A stretch of DNA of 64,000 bases. Origin: Mycolicibacter algericus DSM 45454 (lineage in GTDB: Bacteria; Actinomycetota; Actinomycetes; Mycobacteriales; Mycobacteriaceae). The position numbers and the translations under genes are program-made. Positions 51,108-60,297 of the stretch are shown here, piece by piece. The stretch spans positions 62,001-126,000 of the forward strand of contig NZ_MVHC01000004.1 of NCBI RefSeq assembly GCF_002086455.1, given 5' to 3'. How positions within the stretch are numbered: the first letter of the stretch is position 1; every line of letters starts with the position of its first letter. The notes under the pieces were generated by a model that worked only from the letters and a program-made list of their open reading frames with translations, had not been told where the DNA came from and ran no database searches.

Positions 51108-51245
51108 TCACTGCAGGTAAGCGCACCACACTGCGGTGTCGTCGTTGTGGAAGACAATCTCTTCGGCGTGTCGGCTCAGGTTGCGGTCTTGGGCGTGTTG
51201 CCTGACGCGGAGGTAGACGGCGCTCCACGACCGGGTAAATAGCAC
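51108..51245 (-). CDS. Possible small protein or gene remnant between rplI and dnaB (45 residues)
   Basis: From GTG at 51245 the frame reads VLFTRSWSAVYLRVRQ and ends VFHNDDTAVWCAYLQ before a TGA. The composition is protein-like, with conserved-type Trp and Tyr and few Arg/Ala runs, unlike the antisense frames in this window. No ribosome-binding site is evident, and the frame closes just upstream. It could be the last part of a lost gene. The rest of the 480-bp dnaB-rplI gap holds the dnaB promoter and the rplI terminator. Confidence 0.35.
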   Translation of the reverse strand: MLFTRSWSAVYLRVRQHAQDRNLSRHAEEIVFHNDDTAVWCAYLQ

Positions 51246-51313
51246 CAGGACTTCACACCGGCCGAAAAGTTAGCCAGAGTTAACCGGCCTTAACCGGATT
51301 CGGGCACAGCGGC

Positions 51314-51347
51314 GCCCCGGCGGAGCCGATCAGGGCGCCACCGGGGC
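51314..51347 (-). terminator. Hairpin terminator downstream of rplI
   Basis: GCCCCGGCGG (51314-51323) pairs with CCACCGGGGC (51338-51347) with one mismatch around a 14-nt loop, just beyond the rplI stop at 51359. A competing 7-bp stem GGCGCCC/GGGCGCC overlaps it. It should end the rpsF-ssb-rpsR-rplI transcript before dnaB. Confidence 0.65.
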
Positions 51348-51358
51348 AGCTGGGAATG

Positions 51359-51817
51359 CTAGTTCGCCGCGGCGACGTCGAGCGTGACGTCGACGTGGAC
51401 CTCGGGGTGCAGGTGCACCGATACCGGGTGGCTGCCGATCGCCTTGATGTGCGCCTTGGGTAGCCGCACGATCCGCCGGTCGAGGTTGGGCCCGCCCGCC
51501 TTCTTGATGGCGGTGACCACGTCGCCGGCGGTCACCGAACCGAACAGTTTGCCCGAGTCGGCGGCGGTCTTCATCGGCAGCGTGACCGGGCCCAGCGCGT
51601 CGAGGGCCGCCTTGAGCTCCTTGGCGTGGTCCAGGTCGCGCACCTGCTTGGTCTCGCGGGCCCGACGGATGTCGTCGGCCTGCTTCTGCGCGCCGCGCGT
51701 GGCGAGGATAGCCAGGCCCCGCGGGAGCAGGTAGTTGCGGCCGTATCCGTCCTTGACCTCGACGGTGTCTCCGGCCGCTCCGAGGTGGTCCACCTCAGCG
51801 GTCAAAATCAGCTTCAT
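51359..51817 (-). CDS. rplI: 50S ribosomal protein L9
   Basis: A 152-residue protein starting [20 protein letters not shown] and containing [16 protein letters not shown], the L9 N-terminal domain signature that binds 23S rRNA. A central helix and a C-terminal domain ending [12 protein letters not shown] follow. It is the last gene of the rpsF-ssb-rpsR-rplI operon, in the usual order. Confidence 0.98.
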   Translation of the reverse strand: MKLILTAEVDHLGAAGDTVEVKDGYGRNYLLPRGLAILATRGAQKQADDIRRARETKQVRDLDHAKELKAALDALGPVTLPMKTAADSGKLFGSVTAGDVVTAIKKAGGPNLDRRIVRLPKAHIKAIGSHPVSVHLHPEVHVDVTLDVAAAN

Positions 51818-51848
51818 CGTTTCGTACTTTCTCGGCTGGGACGGTCGG

Positions 51849-52103
51849 CTAGCGGGCCGACGAGGTGAAGGGCAGCAACGCGACCTCGCGGGCGTTCTTG
51901 ACCGCGAGCGCGATGTCGCGCTGGTGCTGAACGCAGTTGCCGGTCACCCGCCGGGCGCGGATCTTGCCCCGCTCACTGATGTAGGTGCGCAGCAGCGAGG
52001 TGTCCTTGTAGTCGATCTCCTGCTTCTTGTTCGAGCAGAACGCGCACTTGCGCGTCTTGATCGGCTTCTCGGGAGCCGGGCGCCGCTTGTTGGATTTGGC
52101 CAT
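51849..52103 (-). CDS. rpsR: 30S ribosomal protein S18 (zinc-binding form)
   Basis: An 84-residue S18: [20 protein letters not shown], then [13 protein letters not shown] and [20 protein letters not shown]. The C-x-x-C at residues 20-23 together with the later Cys marks the zinc-containing paralogue, which mycobacteria replace by a Cys-free S18 during zinc limitation. It lies 35 bp after ssb and 31 bp before rplI. Confidence 0.98.
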   Translation of the reverse strand: MAKSNKRRPAPEKPIKTRKCAFCSNKKQEIDYKDTSLLRTYISERGKIRARRVTGNCVQHQRDIALAVKNAREVALLPFTSSAR

Positions 52104-52138
52104 CTATCTATCTCTTTCGTGCTGTGTGGTTCGGTTGT

Positions 52139-52660
52139 CTAGAAGGGCGGTTCGTCGTCGGCGCCGCCGAAGGAGCCGGACGCCGGAGCACTGCCCCACG
52201 GGTCTTCCGCGGGCGCGCCGCCGGACTGGGCCATCGGGGCCGCACCCGCTGCGGCACCGCCGCCCGCGCCGAAGCCGCCACCGCCACCACCGCGACTGAC
52301 CTTGTTGATCTTGGCGGTGGCATACCGCAGCGAGGGGCCGACCTCGTCGACCTCGATCTCGTAGACGGTGCGTTTCTCGCCCTCGCGGGTTTCGAAGGAC
52401 CGCTGCCGCAGCCGGCCGGTGACGATCACCCGCGATCCGCGGGTGAGGCTCTCGGCGACGTTCTCCGCGGCCTCACGCCAGATGTTGCACCGCAGGAACA
52501 GCGCGTCGCCGTCCTTCCACTCACCGCTCTGCCGGTCGTAGATCCGCGGGGTGGACGCCACCGTGAAGTTGGCGACCGCCGCCCCCGACGGGGTGAACCG
52601 CAGATCCGGGTCCGCGGTCAGGTTTCCGACGACGGTGATCGTGGTGTCACCAATAGCCAC
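52139..52660 (-). CDS. ssb: Single-stranded DNA-binding protein
   Basis: A 173-residue SSB with an OB fold (about 1-110): [40 protein letters not shown] and [21 protein letters not shown] Gly-rich linker follows, and the acidic C-terminal tip is DDEPPF, which recruits partner proteins. It is encoded between rpsF and rpsR as in other mycobacteria. Confidence 0.98.
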   Translation of the reverse strand: MAIGDTTITVVGNLTADPDLRFTPSGAAVANFTVASTPRIYDRQSGEWKDGDALFLRCNIWREAAENVAESLTRGSRVIVTGRLRQRSFETREGEKRTVYEIEVDEVGPSLRYATAKINKVSRGGGGGGFGAGGGAAAGAAPMAQSGGAPAEDPWGSAPASGSFGGADDEPPF

Positions 52661-52729
52661 GGGGCCCTCCTGGGATCGTATCGACGCTGCATGTGTCAGC
52701 TGAGCCTACGCAACGGCGGCGACAGCCTG

Positions 52730-53020
52730 CTACGACTTGTCGGTCCGCATCACCTTGGTGCGCAGCACCGCCTCGTTCAGGCTGAGCTGCCGGTCGAGTT
52801 CGGACACGGTCGCCGGGGCGGCCTTGACGTCGATGACCGCGTAGATGCCCTCGGCATGCTTGGCGATCTCGTAGGCCAGCCGGCGCTTGCCCCAGATGTC
52901 GACCTTGTCCACCGTGCCACCGTCTTTGCGGATGACGTTCAAGAACGTCTCCAGGGACGGGGCGACAGTGCGCTCGTCGAGAGTGGGGTCAAGGATGACC
53001 ATGATTTCGTATGGACGCAT
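52730..53020 (-). CDS. rpsF: 30S ribosomal protein S6
   Basis: A 96-residue S6: [40 protein letters not shown] and [11 protein letters not shown] are the S6 signature. S6 pairs with S18 on the 30S platform. The start has a strong GGAGGTGAT ribosome-binding site. It leads the rpsF-ssb-rpsR-rplI operon. Confidence 0.98.
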   Translation of the reverse strand: MRPYEIMVILDPTLDERTVAPSLETFLNVIRKDGGTVDKVDIWGKRRLAYEIAKHAEGIYAVIDVKAAPATVSELDRQLSLNEAVLRTKVMRTDKS

Positions 53021-53053
53021 GGGAACCTCATCACCTCCTATGGTCGTAGTGCG

Positions 53054-53073
53054 GCCGTGGATCTGACCACGGC
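53054..53073 (-). promoter_or_regulatory. Perfect hairpin in the rpsF leader (terminator or S6:S18 leader element)
   Basis: GCCGTGG-ATCTGA-CCACGGC is a perfect 7-bp stem with a 6-nt loop, about 34-53 nt upstream of the rpsF start. It lies between the GT87 gene stop and rpsF. It may terminate the ponA-GT87 transcript or be part of the S6:S18-binding leader that many bacteria use to autoregulate rpsF; the two cannot be separated by eye. Confidence 0.4.
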
Positions 53074-53101
53074 AGGAGGGTCGCCTGCGTCGGCAACCCG
53101 G

Positions 53102-54721
53102 CTAGGCTACCGGAGGCTGGGCTGCAGAGCGAAATCGACGGGCGGGCAGCCAGGCCGGGGGCGCATCCGCCGCGCGATCGAACACCCCGCCGGCGGGATC
53201 ATCGACGCCCCGCTCGCGCACCAGATCCACCGGCGCCTGATCGGGCCGGTAGATCTGCCGAATCACCAACGCACACAATCCCAGCACCGCCAGATCGCGC
53301 AGCAGCACCGTGCTGGTGAACACCTGCTCGGGCAGGCTGCGGTCCGAGACGCTGTATAGGTAGTACATCCGCGGCACCCACACCAGCGCGTCGACGGCCA
53401 TCCAGGCCAGTAGCAACCGGCGATGCGGCAGCGCCAGCACGGCCAGCGGCACCAGCCACAGCGAGAACTGCGGGCTCCACACCTTGTTGGTCAGCAGGAA
53501 GGCCGCCACCAGCAGGAAGGCCAACTGCGTCACCCGCGGCCGCCTCGGCGCCGTCAGCGCGATGTAGCCGATCCCGGCGCAGCACAGCGCGAACGACACC
53601 GCGACCACGATGTTGAGCACGGTCGGTGGCTGCCACAGCCCCAGCTCCCCGTCGAAGCCCCGCCAGCCGGTCAACGACTTCACCACGTTGTAGATCGAGT
53701 CCATGTCATCGCCGCGGCGGGAGTTGAGCCGGAAGAACTCGGTCCAGCCGCGCGGCGCGAAAACCAGCACCGGCAGGTTCACCGCCAGCCAGCTCAGCGC
53801 CGTCGCCACCACCGTGCGCCTGACATCACGCAACCGCCCGGTCCGCAGCCCCAGCAGCAGCAGCGGGTAGAGCAGCAGTACCGGATACAGCTTGGCGGCG
53901 GTGCCCAGGCCGAGCAGCACCCCGGCTGCCACCGGCCGGCGTCGCGCCCAGGCCAGCAGCCCGGCCCCGGCGAACGCGGTGGCCAGCGCGTCGAAGTTGG
54001 TGAAGACCTGGAAGATGACCAGCGGCGAGGCCGCGACCAGGGCGGCATCCCAGACCCGGCGGCCGGCCAGCCCGGCGGTGGACCACACCGTCACCAGCCA
54101 GGCCAGGGCCAGGCCGACCGCGACGATGTCGAAGAACACCACCACCTCGGCGACCCCGCTCAACGCCGGGATCTTCACCACCTTGGTGATCGCCGTGTAC
54201 GTCTTGGCCAGGGCCATCGCGGAGTACTGGTAGAGCCCGGTCAGCACCGGATATTCCATGTAGCGCTGCGCGGGCAGCCCGTCGTAGCGGATCTGCGGCT
54301 TGCCGGTGCCGTCCTTCTCCACCCAGCTGGACTTGTAGGGGAACTTGCCCTGGTTCAGCAACTCCGCGGTGTACAGCGGTACGACGTCGGAGTAGCACAG
54401 CTGGAAATAGGCGCGCTCGTTGTCCCAGTTGGCGACCCGCTCGTCGGGGCCGCCGGAGCCGACGCTCTGCAGGCACGCCGACTTGGTGGTCCAGCCCAGC
54501 GCCAGGAACAGCACCGCGATCAAGAACATCACCCGCAGCGGCGTCATGAATCGGGCGCGCCCGACCAGCGCGTGGCGGCCCACCGGTCCGCCGATGGTGT
54601 TCGACAACGCGTGCACGACGTCGTCGGTACGGGTCGGCAGGTCGCGGTCGTCGGCGCTGCGCAGGTCCTCGGCAAGGGGCAGCGGCGACACCACCGGACG
54701 GCCTGGGATCACCTCCGTCAC
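53102..54721 (-). CDS. GT87-type polyprenyl-phosphate-dependent mannosyltransferase (Rv0051-like)
   Basis: A 539-residue integral membrane protein with about ten helices of the DUF2029/glycosyltransferase-87 type. QGKFPYKSSWVEKDGTGKPQ and MEYPVLTGLYQY lie in the first extracytoplasmic loop, followed by LLGLGTAAKLYPVLLLYPLL and LLTNKVWSPQFSLWLVPLAV. Such enzymes use polyprenyl-phosphate sugars on the outer face of the membrane to build envelope glycans. The GTG start at 54721 overlaps the ponA stop (GTGA), so synthesis is coupled to the cell-wall synthase. Confidence 0.9.
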   Translation of the reverse strand: MTEVIPGRPVVSPLPLAEDLRSADDRDLPTRTDDVVHALSNTIGGPVGRHALVGRARFMTPLRVMFLIAVLFLALGWTTKSACLQSVGSGGPDERVANWDNERAYFQLCYSDVVPLYTAELLNQGKFPYKSSWVEKDGTGKPQIRYDGLPAQRYMEYPVLTGLYQYSAMALAKTYTAITKVVKIPALSGVAEVVVFFDIVAVGLALAWLVTVWSTAGLAGRRVWDAALVAASPLVIFQVFTNFDALATAFAGAGLLAWARRRPVAAGVLLGLGTAAKLYPVLLLYPLLLLGLRTGRLRDVRRTVVATALSWLAVNLPVLVFAPRGWTEFFRLNSRRGDDMDSIYNVVKSLTGWRGFDGELGLWQPPTVLNIVVAVSFALCCAGIGYIALTAPRRPRVTQLAFLLVAAFLLTNKVWSPQFSLWLVPLAVLALPHRRLLLAWMAVDALVWVPRMYYLYSVSDRSLPEQVFTSTVLLRDLAVLGLCALVIRQIYRPDQAPVDLVRERGVDDPAGGVFDRAADAPPAWLPARRFRSAAQPPVA

Positions 54722-57135
54722 GGTAGTTGCTCCGGCGCCGGGGGCGGCGGAGGCGGAGGCGGAGGCGGCTCAGGCGGCGGTGGAGGTGGCGGCGGCGGTA
54801 GTAGTGGTGGCGGCGGCGGGAAGAGCGGCGGCTCCCCGAACGGCGGTGGCGGCTCCGGTATCTCCGCGTCCTGGGGCGGCGGCGGCGAGAACCACTCCGG
54901 CTGCGGCGGGGGCGCGGACGGCACCCCGGCGAACCCGCCGATGTCGGTGGGCTTGGGGAACTGCGCGATGGGATCGCCCCGCAGCGCGCCGTCCATGGTG
55001 GCCTTCCAGATGTCGCTGGGCAGCCCCGCGCCGTAGACCGGACCGCCCCATTTGTTCGTCAGCGGCTCGTCGCCCTGGTCGGTGCCGACCCAGACCGCCG
55101 TCGACAGCGTCGGCGTGTAGCCGACCATCCAGGCGTCCCGGTTCGCTCCGGTGTTACCCAGCTGGGTGGTGCCGGTCTTGGCCGCGGCGGGCCGGCCGCC
55201 GGCCAGCTCGTGTCCACCCGACCAGCCCGGGATCGCCTTCATGGCGTCGGTGACGTTGTCGGCGACCGCCTGGGGGATGCGTTGCTCGCCGGTGTCGCCG
55301 GCAGTGGTGCTGTCGAAGATCACCCGGCCGTCGGGGCCGACGACCCGCTGGATGAAATGCGGCCGGTGATACATCCCGGAGTTGGCCAGCGTGGCGTACG
55401 CCGAGGCCATGTCGATCACCCGGGTCTGGTACTGGCCGAGCACGATGCCGTTCTCCGGCGGCCCGCCGCGGCCGTCCTCGGACAACGTGTGCGCGACCCC
55501 GGGAAAGCTCTCGGCGACCCCGGCGGCGTGCGCGGCATCGGCGACGTCCCGCGGGCCGTTCTTGAGCTTGAGCATCAGCCGGTAGTAGGCGGTGTTCAGG
55601 GAGCGTTTGAGCGCCTCGGCGATATTGCACACCCCGCAGCTGGCGCCGCCGACATTGCTGATCTTGGTGCGGCCGACGGTCAGTGGGGCGCTGTCGACCT
55701 GGTAGCCCAAGCCGATGCCCTGTTGCAGCGCGGCCACCAGGGCGAACACCTTGAACGACGACCCCGTCTGCAGGCCCGCCTGGGCGAAGTCGAAACCGCC
55801 GCCGTCGGCGCCGCCGTAATAGGCCCGCACCGCACCGGTGCGCGGATCGATGGCGACCACCGCGGTCCGCAACGCCGGCTTCTGCCCGGCCATGACATTT
55901 CCCACCGCCTTCTCCACGGCGCGCTGCGCCTTCATGTCGATGGTGGTGGTGATCCGCAGCCCCAACATGTTCAGCGCCTGCTCGTCGATGCGGAACATGT
56001 CGAGCAGTTCAGCGATGACCTGCCGCTGGATCAGTCCCTCGGGTCCGGTGGCCTGATCGGCGTTGCGCGCCTGCTGCGGCGGGATCGTCGCCGGAAATAC
56101 CTGCCTGGCGCGTTCGGCCGGACTCAAAGCGCCGGTCTCGACCATGCCGTCGAGCACCCAGTTCCAACGGCTGAGTGCGCGTTCGGCGTGGAATGCGGGA
56201 TCCAGCGCCGACGGTCGCTGGATTACCGCCGCCAGCAGCGCGCCCTGCGCGATGTCGAGTTCTGAGACCGGTTTGCCGAAGAACGCCCGCGCCGCCGCGG
56301 CGATCCCGTAGGCGGTGCGCCCGAAGTAGATGATGTTGAGGTAGGCCTCCAGCACTTCGTCCTTGGGCCACTCCCGTGACATCTTGCTGGCGATCACCAG
56401 CTCTTTGCCCTTGCGGACCACTCCGGCGAACCCGGTCCGCTCCGAACCCACCAGCGCGTTCTTGACGTACTGCTGGGTGATCGTCGAACCGCCCTGGGTG
56501 TCGCCCCCGAGCACGTTGTTCCTGACCGCCCGGAAGAACCCCGAGAAGGAGTAGCCGGAGTTGGTGTAGAAGTCGCGGTCCTCGGCCGCCAACACCGCGT
56601 CACGCACGTGGAGCGGTACCTGGTCGATCTTGACGTCGGTCCGATTACCTTCCGGTGGAATGATTCTCGCCAGCTCGGTGCCGTCGGCCGCGAGAATCGT
56701 CGAGACCTGATCGGTGTGAATGTCGCCCGGCTCGGGAATCTCGACGGTGCGGTAGGCCATACCGAAGGTGACCACCGGGGCGACCACCATGGTCGCGACG
56801 ACGGCGTACACACCGCGCCGGACCCCACGCCAGTTCACTCGTCGACAGCGCCCGTCTGCTGCACCGCCCGCCGGCACTTCGGCGCCACTGGGCTCATCGG
56901 AGTGCGGCCGCGGCCGTTCCAGCGCCGCCTTGACCTCCTCGATGGGATCCCGCAGATCCTCGCCGTCACCGTTCAGCGGATCCGCCGGCGAGTCGTCCGT
57001 CGTCGTCAAGAAGTGCTCTTCTGCAGCGCTTCCGGCCCCCGGCGCCGGCGGCCCCGAACTCTTCACCGTCGGCGGGGACGTCCCCGCGCAGCACGGCCGG
57101 GGTTCCGGCTCGCCGCCATCTTCACAGGGGCGCAA
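54718..57135 (-). CDS. ponA: Class A penicillin-binding protein (PonA1-type), downstream tandem copy
   Basis: A bifunctional peptidoglycan synthase of 805 residues with an N-terminal cytoplasmic tail, one membrane helix (GVYAVVATMVVAPVVTFGMA), a transglycosylase domain with AAEDRDFY and GGSTITQQYVKN, and a transpeptidase with TGSSFKVF (S-x-x-K), KRSLNTAY (S-x-N) and AAKTGTTQL. It ends in a long polyproline tail (multiple P8-P10 runs). All catalytic motifs are intact. The start is uncertain: ATG at 57135 begins with an odd Cys-rich stretch, and TTG at 57009 is a good alternative. It is a tandem duplicate of the upstream copy. Confidence 0.9.
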   Translation of the reverse strand: MRPCEDGGEPEPRPCCAGTSPPTVKSSGPPAPGAGSAAEEHFLTTTDDSPADPLNGDGEDLRDPIEEVKAALERPRPHSDEPSGAEVPAGGAADGRCRRVNWRGVRRGVYAVVATMVVAPVVTFGMAYRTVEIPEPGDIHTDQVSTILAADGTELARIIPPEGNRTDVKIDQVPLHVRDAVLAAEDRDFYTNSGYSFSGFFRAVRNNVLGGDTQGGSTITQQYVKNALVGSERTGFAGVVRKGKELVIASKMSREWPKDEVLEAYLNIIYFGRTAYGIAAAARAFFGKPVSELDIAQGALLAAVIQRPSALDPAFHAERALSRWNWVLDGMVETGALSPAERARQVFPATIPPQQARNADQATGPEGLIQRQVIAELLDMFRIDEQALNMLGLRITTTIDMKAQRAVEKAVGNVMAGQKPALRTAVVAIDPRTGAVRAYYGGADGGGFDFAQAGLQTGSSFKVFALVAALQQGIGLGYQVDSAPLTVGRTKISNVGGASCGVCNIAEALKRSLNTAYYRLMLKLKNGPRDVADAAHAAGVAESFPGVAHTLSEDGRGGPPENGIVLGQYQTRVIDMASAYATLANSGMYHRPHFIQRVVGPDGRVIFDSTTAGDTGEQRIPQAVADNVTDAMKAIPGWSGGHELAGGRPAAAKTGTTQLGNTGANRDAWMVGYTPTLSTAVWVGTDQGDEPLTNKWGGPVYGAGLPSDIWKATMDGALRGDPIAQFPKPTDIGGFAGVPSAPPPQPEWFSPPPPQDAEIPEPPPPFGEPPLFPPPPPLLPPPPPPPPPEPPPPPPPPPPAPEQLP

Positions 57136-57258
57136 CCCATCTCAGCCAACGGCAACGTGCCCGACGGCCCGTCATCCACCACCCGTTGCTGCGGTCGCAT
57201 GCTCACCAGGTTACGTCTGCACGCCGCGGCGTCGAGTGCAAACGAAATCACAAACCCG

Positions 57259-59766
57259 CTACGGCATCGGCGGCGCCGGTTCGCCCGGCGGCGGCCCGGT
57301 CGACTCGGGTTCGCCCGGCGGCGGAACCTGCGGTTGCGGCGCCTGCCCCGGCAGCGGCGCCTGCGGTTGCGGCGGTGCGACCGGGATGGTGGTGGGAGGA
57401 CCGATCGGGATGGTGATCCCCGGCGCGATCTCGATCGTCGGCTGGATTACGGTCTCCGACGGCTCCGGCGGCGCCAACTCCTCCGGCGGGGGTGGCGGCG
57501 GCGCGGCGGGAACACCGGCGTAGCCGCCGATCTCGGTGGGCGTCGGGAAGGACTCGTTGGAGGTGCCCCGCAGCGCGCCGTCCATGGTGGCCTTCCAGAT
57601 GTCGGCAGGAATGCCCGCGCCGTACACCGGCCCGCCCCACTGGTTCACCAGCGGTTCGTCGCCGCCGGTGGTACCGACCCACACCGCGGTCGACAGCGAC
57701 GGCGTGTAGCCGACCATCCAACCGTCCCGGTTGGCCCCGGTGTCACCCAGCTGGGTGGTGCCGGTCTTGGCCGCCGACGGTCGCCCGCCGGCCAGGTTGT
57801 GCCCGCGCGACCAGCCGGCGATGGGCTGCATCGCCGAGGTGACGTTGTCGGCGACCGCCTTGGGAATGCGCTGCTCGCCGGTGTCTTCGGAGGTCTGGGC
57901 GTCGAACAGCACCTGGCCTTCGGCGTTGACCACCTTCGCCACGAAGTGCGGCGGGTGATACACCCCGGAGGCGGCCAGCGTCGCGTACGCCGAGGCCATA
58001 TCGATCACCCGCGTCTGGTACTGGCCCAGCACGACGCCGCCTTCGGGCGGCCCGCCGTCCTGCGACAGAGTGTGCGGAACCCCGGGGAAGCTCTTGGCGA
58101 CGCCGGCGGCGTGCGCCGCATCGGCGACGTCCTGGGCGCCGTTCTTGAGCTTGAGCATCAGCCGGTAGTAGGCGGTGTTCAACGAGCGCTTGAGCGCCTC
58201 GGCGATGTTGCAGACCCCGCAGCTCTCACCTTCGGCGTTGGTGATCTTGATCCGGCCGCCCTCGATGGCCAGCGGGGAGCTGTCGATCTGATAGCCCAGC
58301 CCGATGCCCTGCTCGAGCGCGGCGACCAGCGCGAACACCTTGAACGACGACCCGGTCTGCAGCCCCGCCTGAGCGAAGTCGAAACCGTTGGCGTCCGCAC
58401 CCCCGTAATACGCGCGCACCGAGCCGTCGCGCGGGTCGATGGACACCACCGCCGATCGCATGTTGGGGATCTGGTCTTTGAGGTAGGTGTCCACCGCGTC
58501 GACCGCGGCGTCCTGCGCCTGCGGATCGATGGTGGTGGTGATCTGCAGGCCCTGGGTGTTCAGGGTCTGCTCGTCGATGTCGAACAGCTCCAGCAGTTCC
58601 TTGGTGACCTGCCGCTGGATCAGCCCGTTGGGTCCGGTGGTGATGTTCTGGGAGCGGGCCAACTCCGGCGACACCGTCTCCGGGAACTGTTGGACGGCAC
58701 GCTCACCGGCGGTCAGCGCCCCGGTCTCCACCATCCCGTCGAGAACCCAGTTCCACCGGTCGAGGGCGCCTTCGGGGTCGACGGCGGGATCCAGGGTCGA
58801 GGGTCGCTGAATCAGCGCAGCCAGCAGCGCGCCTTCGGCGACGTCGAGTTGCTCGACGGGCTTGTCGAAATACGCCCGGGACGCCGCGGCGATCCCATAG
58901 GAGCCGCGGCCGAAATAGATGATGTTCAGATAGGCCTGCAGCACATCGTCTTTGGGCCACGCGCTGGACATCTTGGTGGCGATCACGAGCTCTTTCGCCT
59001 TGCGGACCAAGCCGCGCAGACCGGCCCGCTCGGAGCCCACCAGTGCGTTCTTGACGTACTGCTGGGTGATGGTGGAGCCGCCCTGGGTGTCGCCGCCGAA
59101 CAGGTTGTTCTTGACCGCGCGGGCGAAGCCGGACACCGAGAAACCCGGGTTGGAGTAGAAGTCGCGGTCTTCTGCGGCCAGCACCGCATCCCGCACATAC
59201 ACCGGCACCTGATTGATGTCGATGTCGACGCGATTGCCTTCCGGCGGGATGATCTTGGCAAGTTCCGAACCGTCGTTGGCCAGGATCGTCGACACCTGGT
59301 TGGTGCGAATGTCACCGGGCGAAGGCACATCGGTGATGGAGTAGGCCATCGCGAACGTGATGATCGGCAGCAGCAGAATCACCGCGGCCGCGACGTAGAG
59401 CCCGCGCCGAACCCACCTCCAGTTCGGCGGATGGCGGCGCAGCCAGTCCAGCGGGTCGGCCGCCGCGGGCCGGTCGGTGTGCTGGATGCGGTCGGTTCGC
59501 CGCGGCGGCGGCTCGGCCGGCTTCTCCGGCGGCGGTTGCCGGCGCGGGCCGCGTCCGCTCAGCGCCTGCTCGCGCTGCCGCGGCGCGCCATCGAGGGCCG
59601 CCCGCACCGCGTCGATCGGATCGCGCAGGTCGTCGGTCACCGCGTCGTCGACCGCGGGGATGATCGCGGTCTGCCGATCATCCGGCGAGCCGGGCCCACG
59701 GCGCGCACCCACCTCGGAAGGCCCGGTCGAACCAGTGTCCGGCCGGTCGTCGTGGTGTTTACTCAC
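57259..59766 (-). CDS. ponA: Class A penicillin-binding protein (PonA1-type), upstream tandem copy
   Basis: An 835-residue bifunctional peptidoglycan synthase from the GTG at 59766. It has a cytoplasmic N-terminus rich in Pro and Arg, one membrane helix (about 122-142), a transglycosylase with the catalytic Glu199 (AAEDRDFY) and GGSTITQQ (229-236), and a transpeptidase with S473-x-x-K476, S528-L-N530 and KTGT (667-670). A Pro/Gly/Ile-rich tail follows. The start overlaps the DUF5318 stop by 8 bp, the same coupling as the mycobacterial ponA1 locus, so this is the positional orthologue. The downstream copy shares nearly every motif and its flanking residues. Confidence 0.95.
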   Translation of the reverse strand: MSKHHDDRPDTGSTGPSEVGARRGPGSPDDRQTAIIPAVDDAVTDDLRDPIDAVRAALDGAPRQREQALSGRGPRRQPPPEKPAEPPPRRTDRIQHTDRPAAADPLDWLRRHPPNWRWVRRGLYVAAAVILLLPIITFAMAYSITDVPSPGDIRTNQVSTILANDGSELAKIIPPEGNRVDIDINQVPVYVRDAVLAAEDRDFYSNPGFSVSGFARAVKNNLFGGDTQGGSTITQQYVKNALVGSERAGLRGLVRKAKELVIATKMSSAWPKDDVLQAYLNIIYFGRGSYGIAAASRAYFDKPVEQLDVAEGALLAALIQRPSTLDPAVDPEGALDRWNWVLDGMVETGALTAGERAVQQFPETVSPELARSQNITTGPNGLIQRQVTKELLELFDIDEQTLNTQGLQITTTIDPQAQDAAVDAVDTYLKDQIPNMRSAVVSIDPRDGSVRAYYGGADANGFDFAQAGLQTGSSFKVFALVAALEQGIGLGYQIDSSPLAIEGGRIKITNAEGESCGVCNIAEALKRSLNTAYYRLMLKLKNGAQDVADAAHAAGVAKSFPGVPHTLSQDGGPPEGGVVLGQYQTRVIDMASAYATLAASGVYHPPHFVAKVVNAEGQVLFDAQTSEDTGEQRIPKAVADNVTSAMQPIAGWSRGHNLAGGRPSAAKTGTTQLGDTGANRDGWMVGYTPSLSTAVWVGTTGGDEPLVNQWGGPVYGAGIPADIWKATMDGALRGTSNESFPTPTEIGGYAGVPAAPPPPPPEELAPPEPSETVIQPTIEIAPGITIPIGPPTTIPVAPPQPQAPLPGQAPQPQVPPPGEPESTGPPPGEPAPPMP

Positions 59767-60184
59767 TGGCGGTACGGGCTCCGCTGCGTGCCGTCCGCCG
59801 TCCTCGGGATCCCTTCGGCGGGCGCGCGAGGCCCAGCACATACGACTTCACGAGATGATTCCAGCTGCAGGTCCGGCACACCTCGACCACGTGCACCGAG
59901 AACTCCGGGTAACGGGTGGCCAGCAGCACCAGTTCCTCGGCGGAACGCGCCGAACCCGACACCGCCCCCAGGTCGTCGCCGTAGACCCACGACACCAGGG
60001 TGAGTTGCTCCTTGCGGCAGATCGGGCAGACCACCGCGCTGGGCTTGCCGTGGAACTTCGCCGCCCGGAGCAGATACGGGTTGGCGTCGCACACCTCGGA
60101 CACCCCGGTACGCCCGGAATAGACCTCGGCCAGCAGGGAACGGCGCCGGAGCGCGTAGTCCACCACCTGTCGCTGCAATCGCAC
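59759..60184 (-). CDS. DUF5318-family protein (Rv0049-like)
   Basis: A 141-residue protein: MRLQRQVVDYALRRRSLLAE, then VSEVCDANPYLLRAAKFHG, CPICRKEQLTLVSWVYGDDL and VVEVCRTCSWNHLVKSYVL. The C-x-x-C pairs suggest a zinc ribbon. The family is always next to ponA1 in mycobacteria and is of unknown function; position suggests a link to cell-wall synthesis. It diverges from the DUF1707 gene. Confidence 0.88.
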   Translation of the reverse strand: MRLQRQVVDYALRRRSLLAEVYSGRTGVSEVCDANPYLLRAAKFHGKPSAVVCPICRKEQLTLVSWVYGDDLGAVSGSARSAEELVLLATRYPEFSVHVVEVCRTCSWNHLVKSYVLGLARPPKGSRGRRTARSGARTASE

Positions 60185-60297
60185 GGTGACCAGAGTACGT
60201 CGGGTCCGCGCGGGCCGGTGTGATGAACGCCCTTATCCCACACCAACCGGTGTATTCGGGCCTCGCCGTAGCGCGCTGAAGTCTTACGATCGTCGCC

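Noticed and set aside
56608..60003. Very long open frame (1131 codons) on the plus strand
   Set aside because: It is antisense to the two ponA genes. Codon bias at very high GC keeps the complementary frame open, and the product is Arg/Gly/His repeats without any protein pattern.
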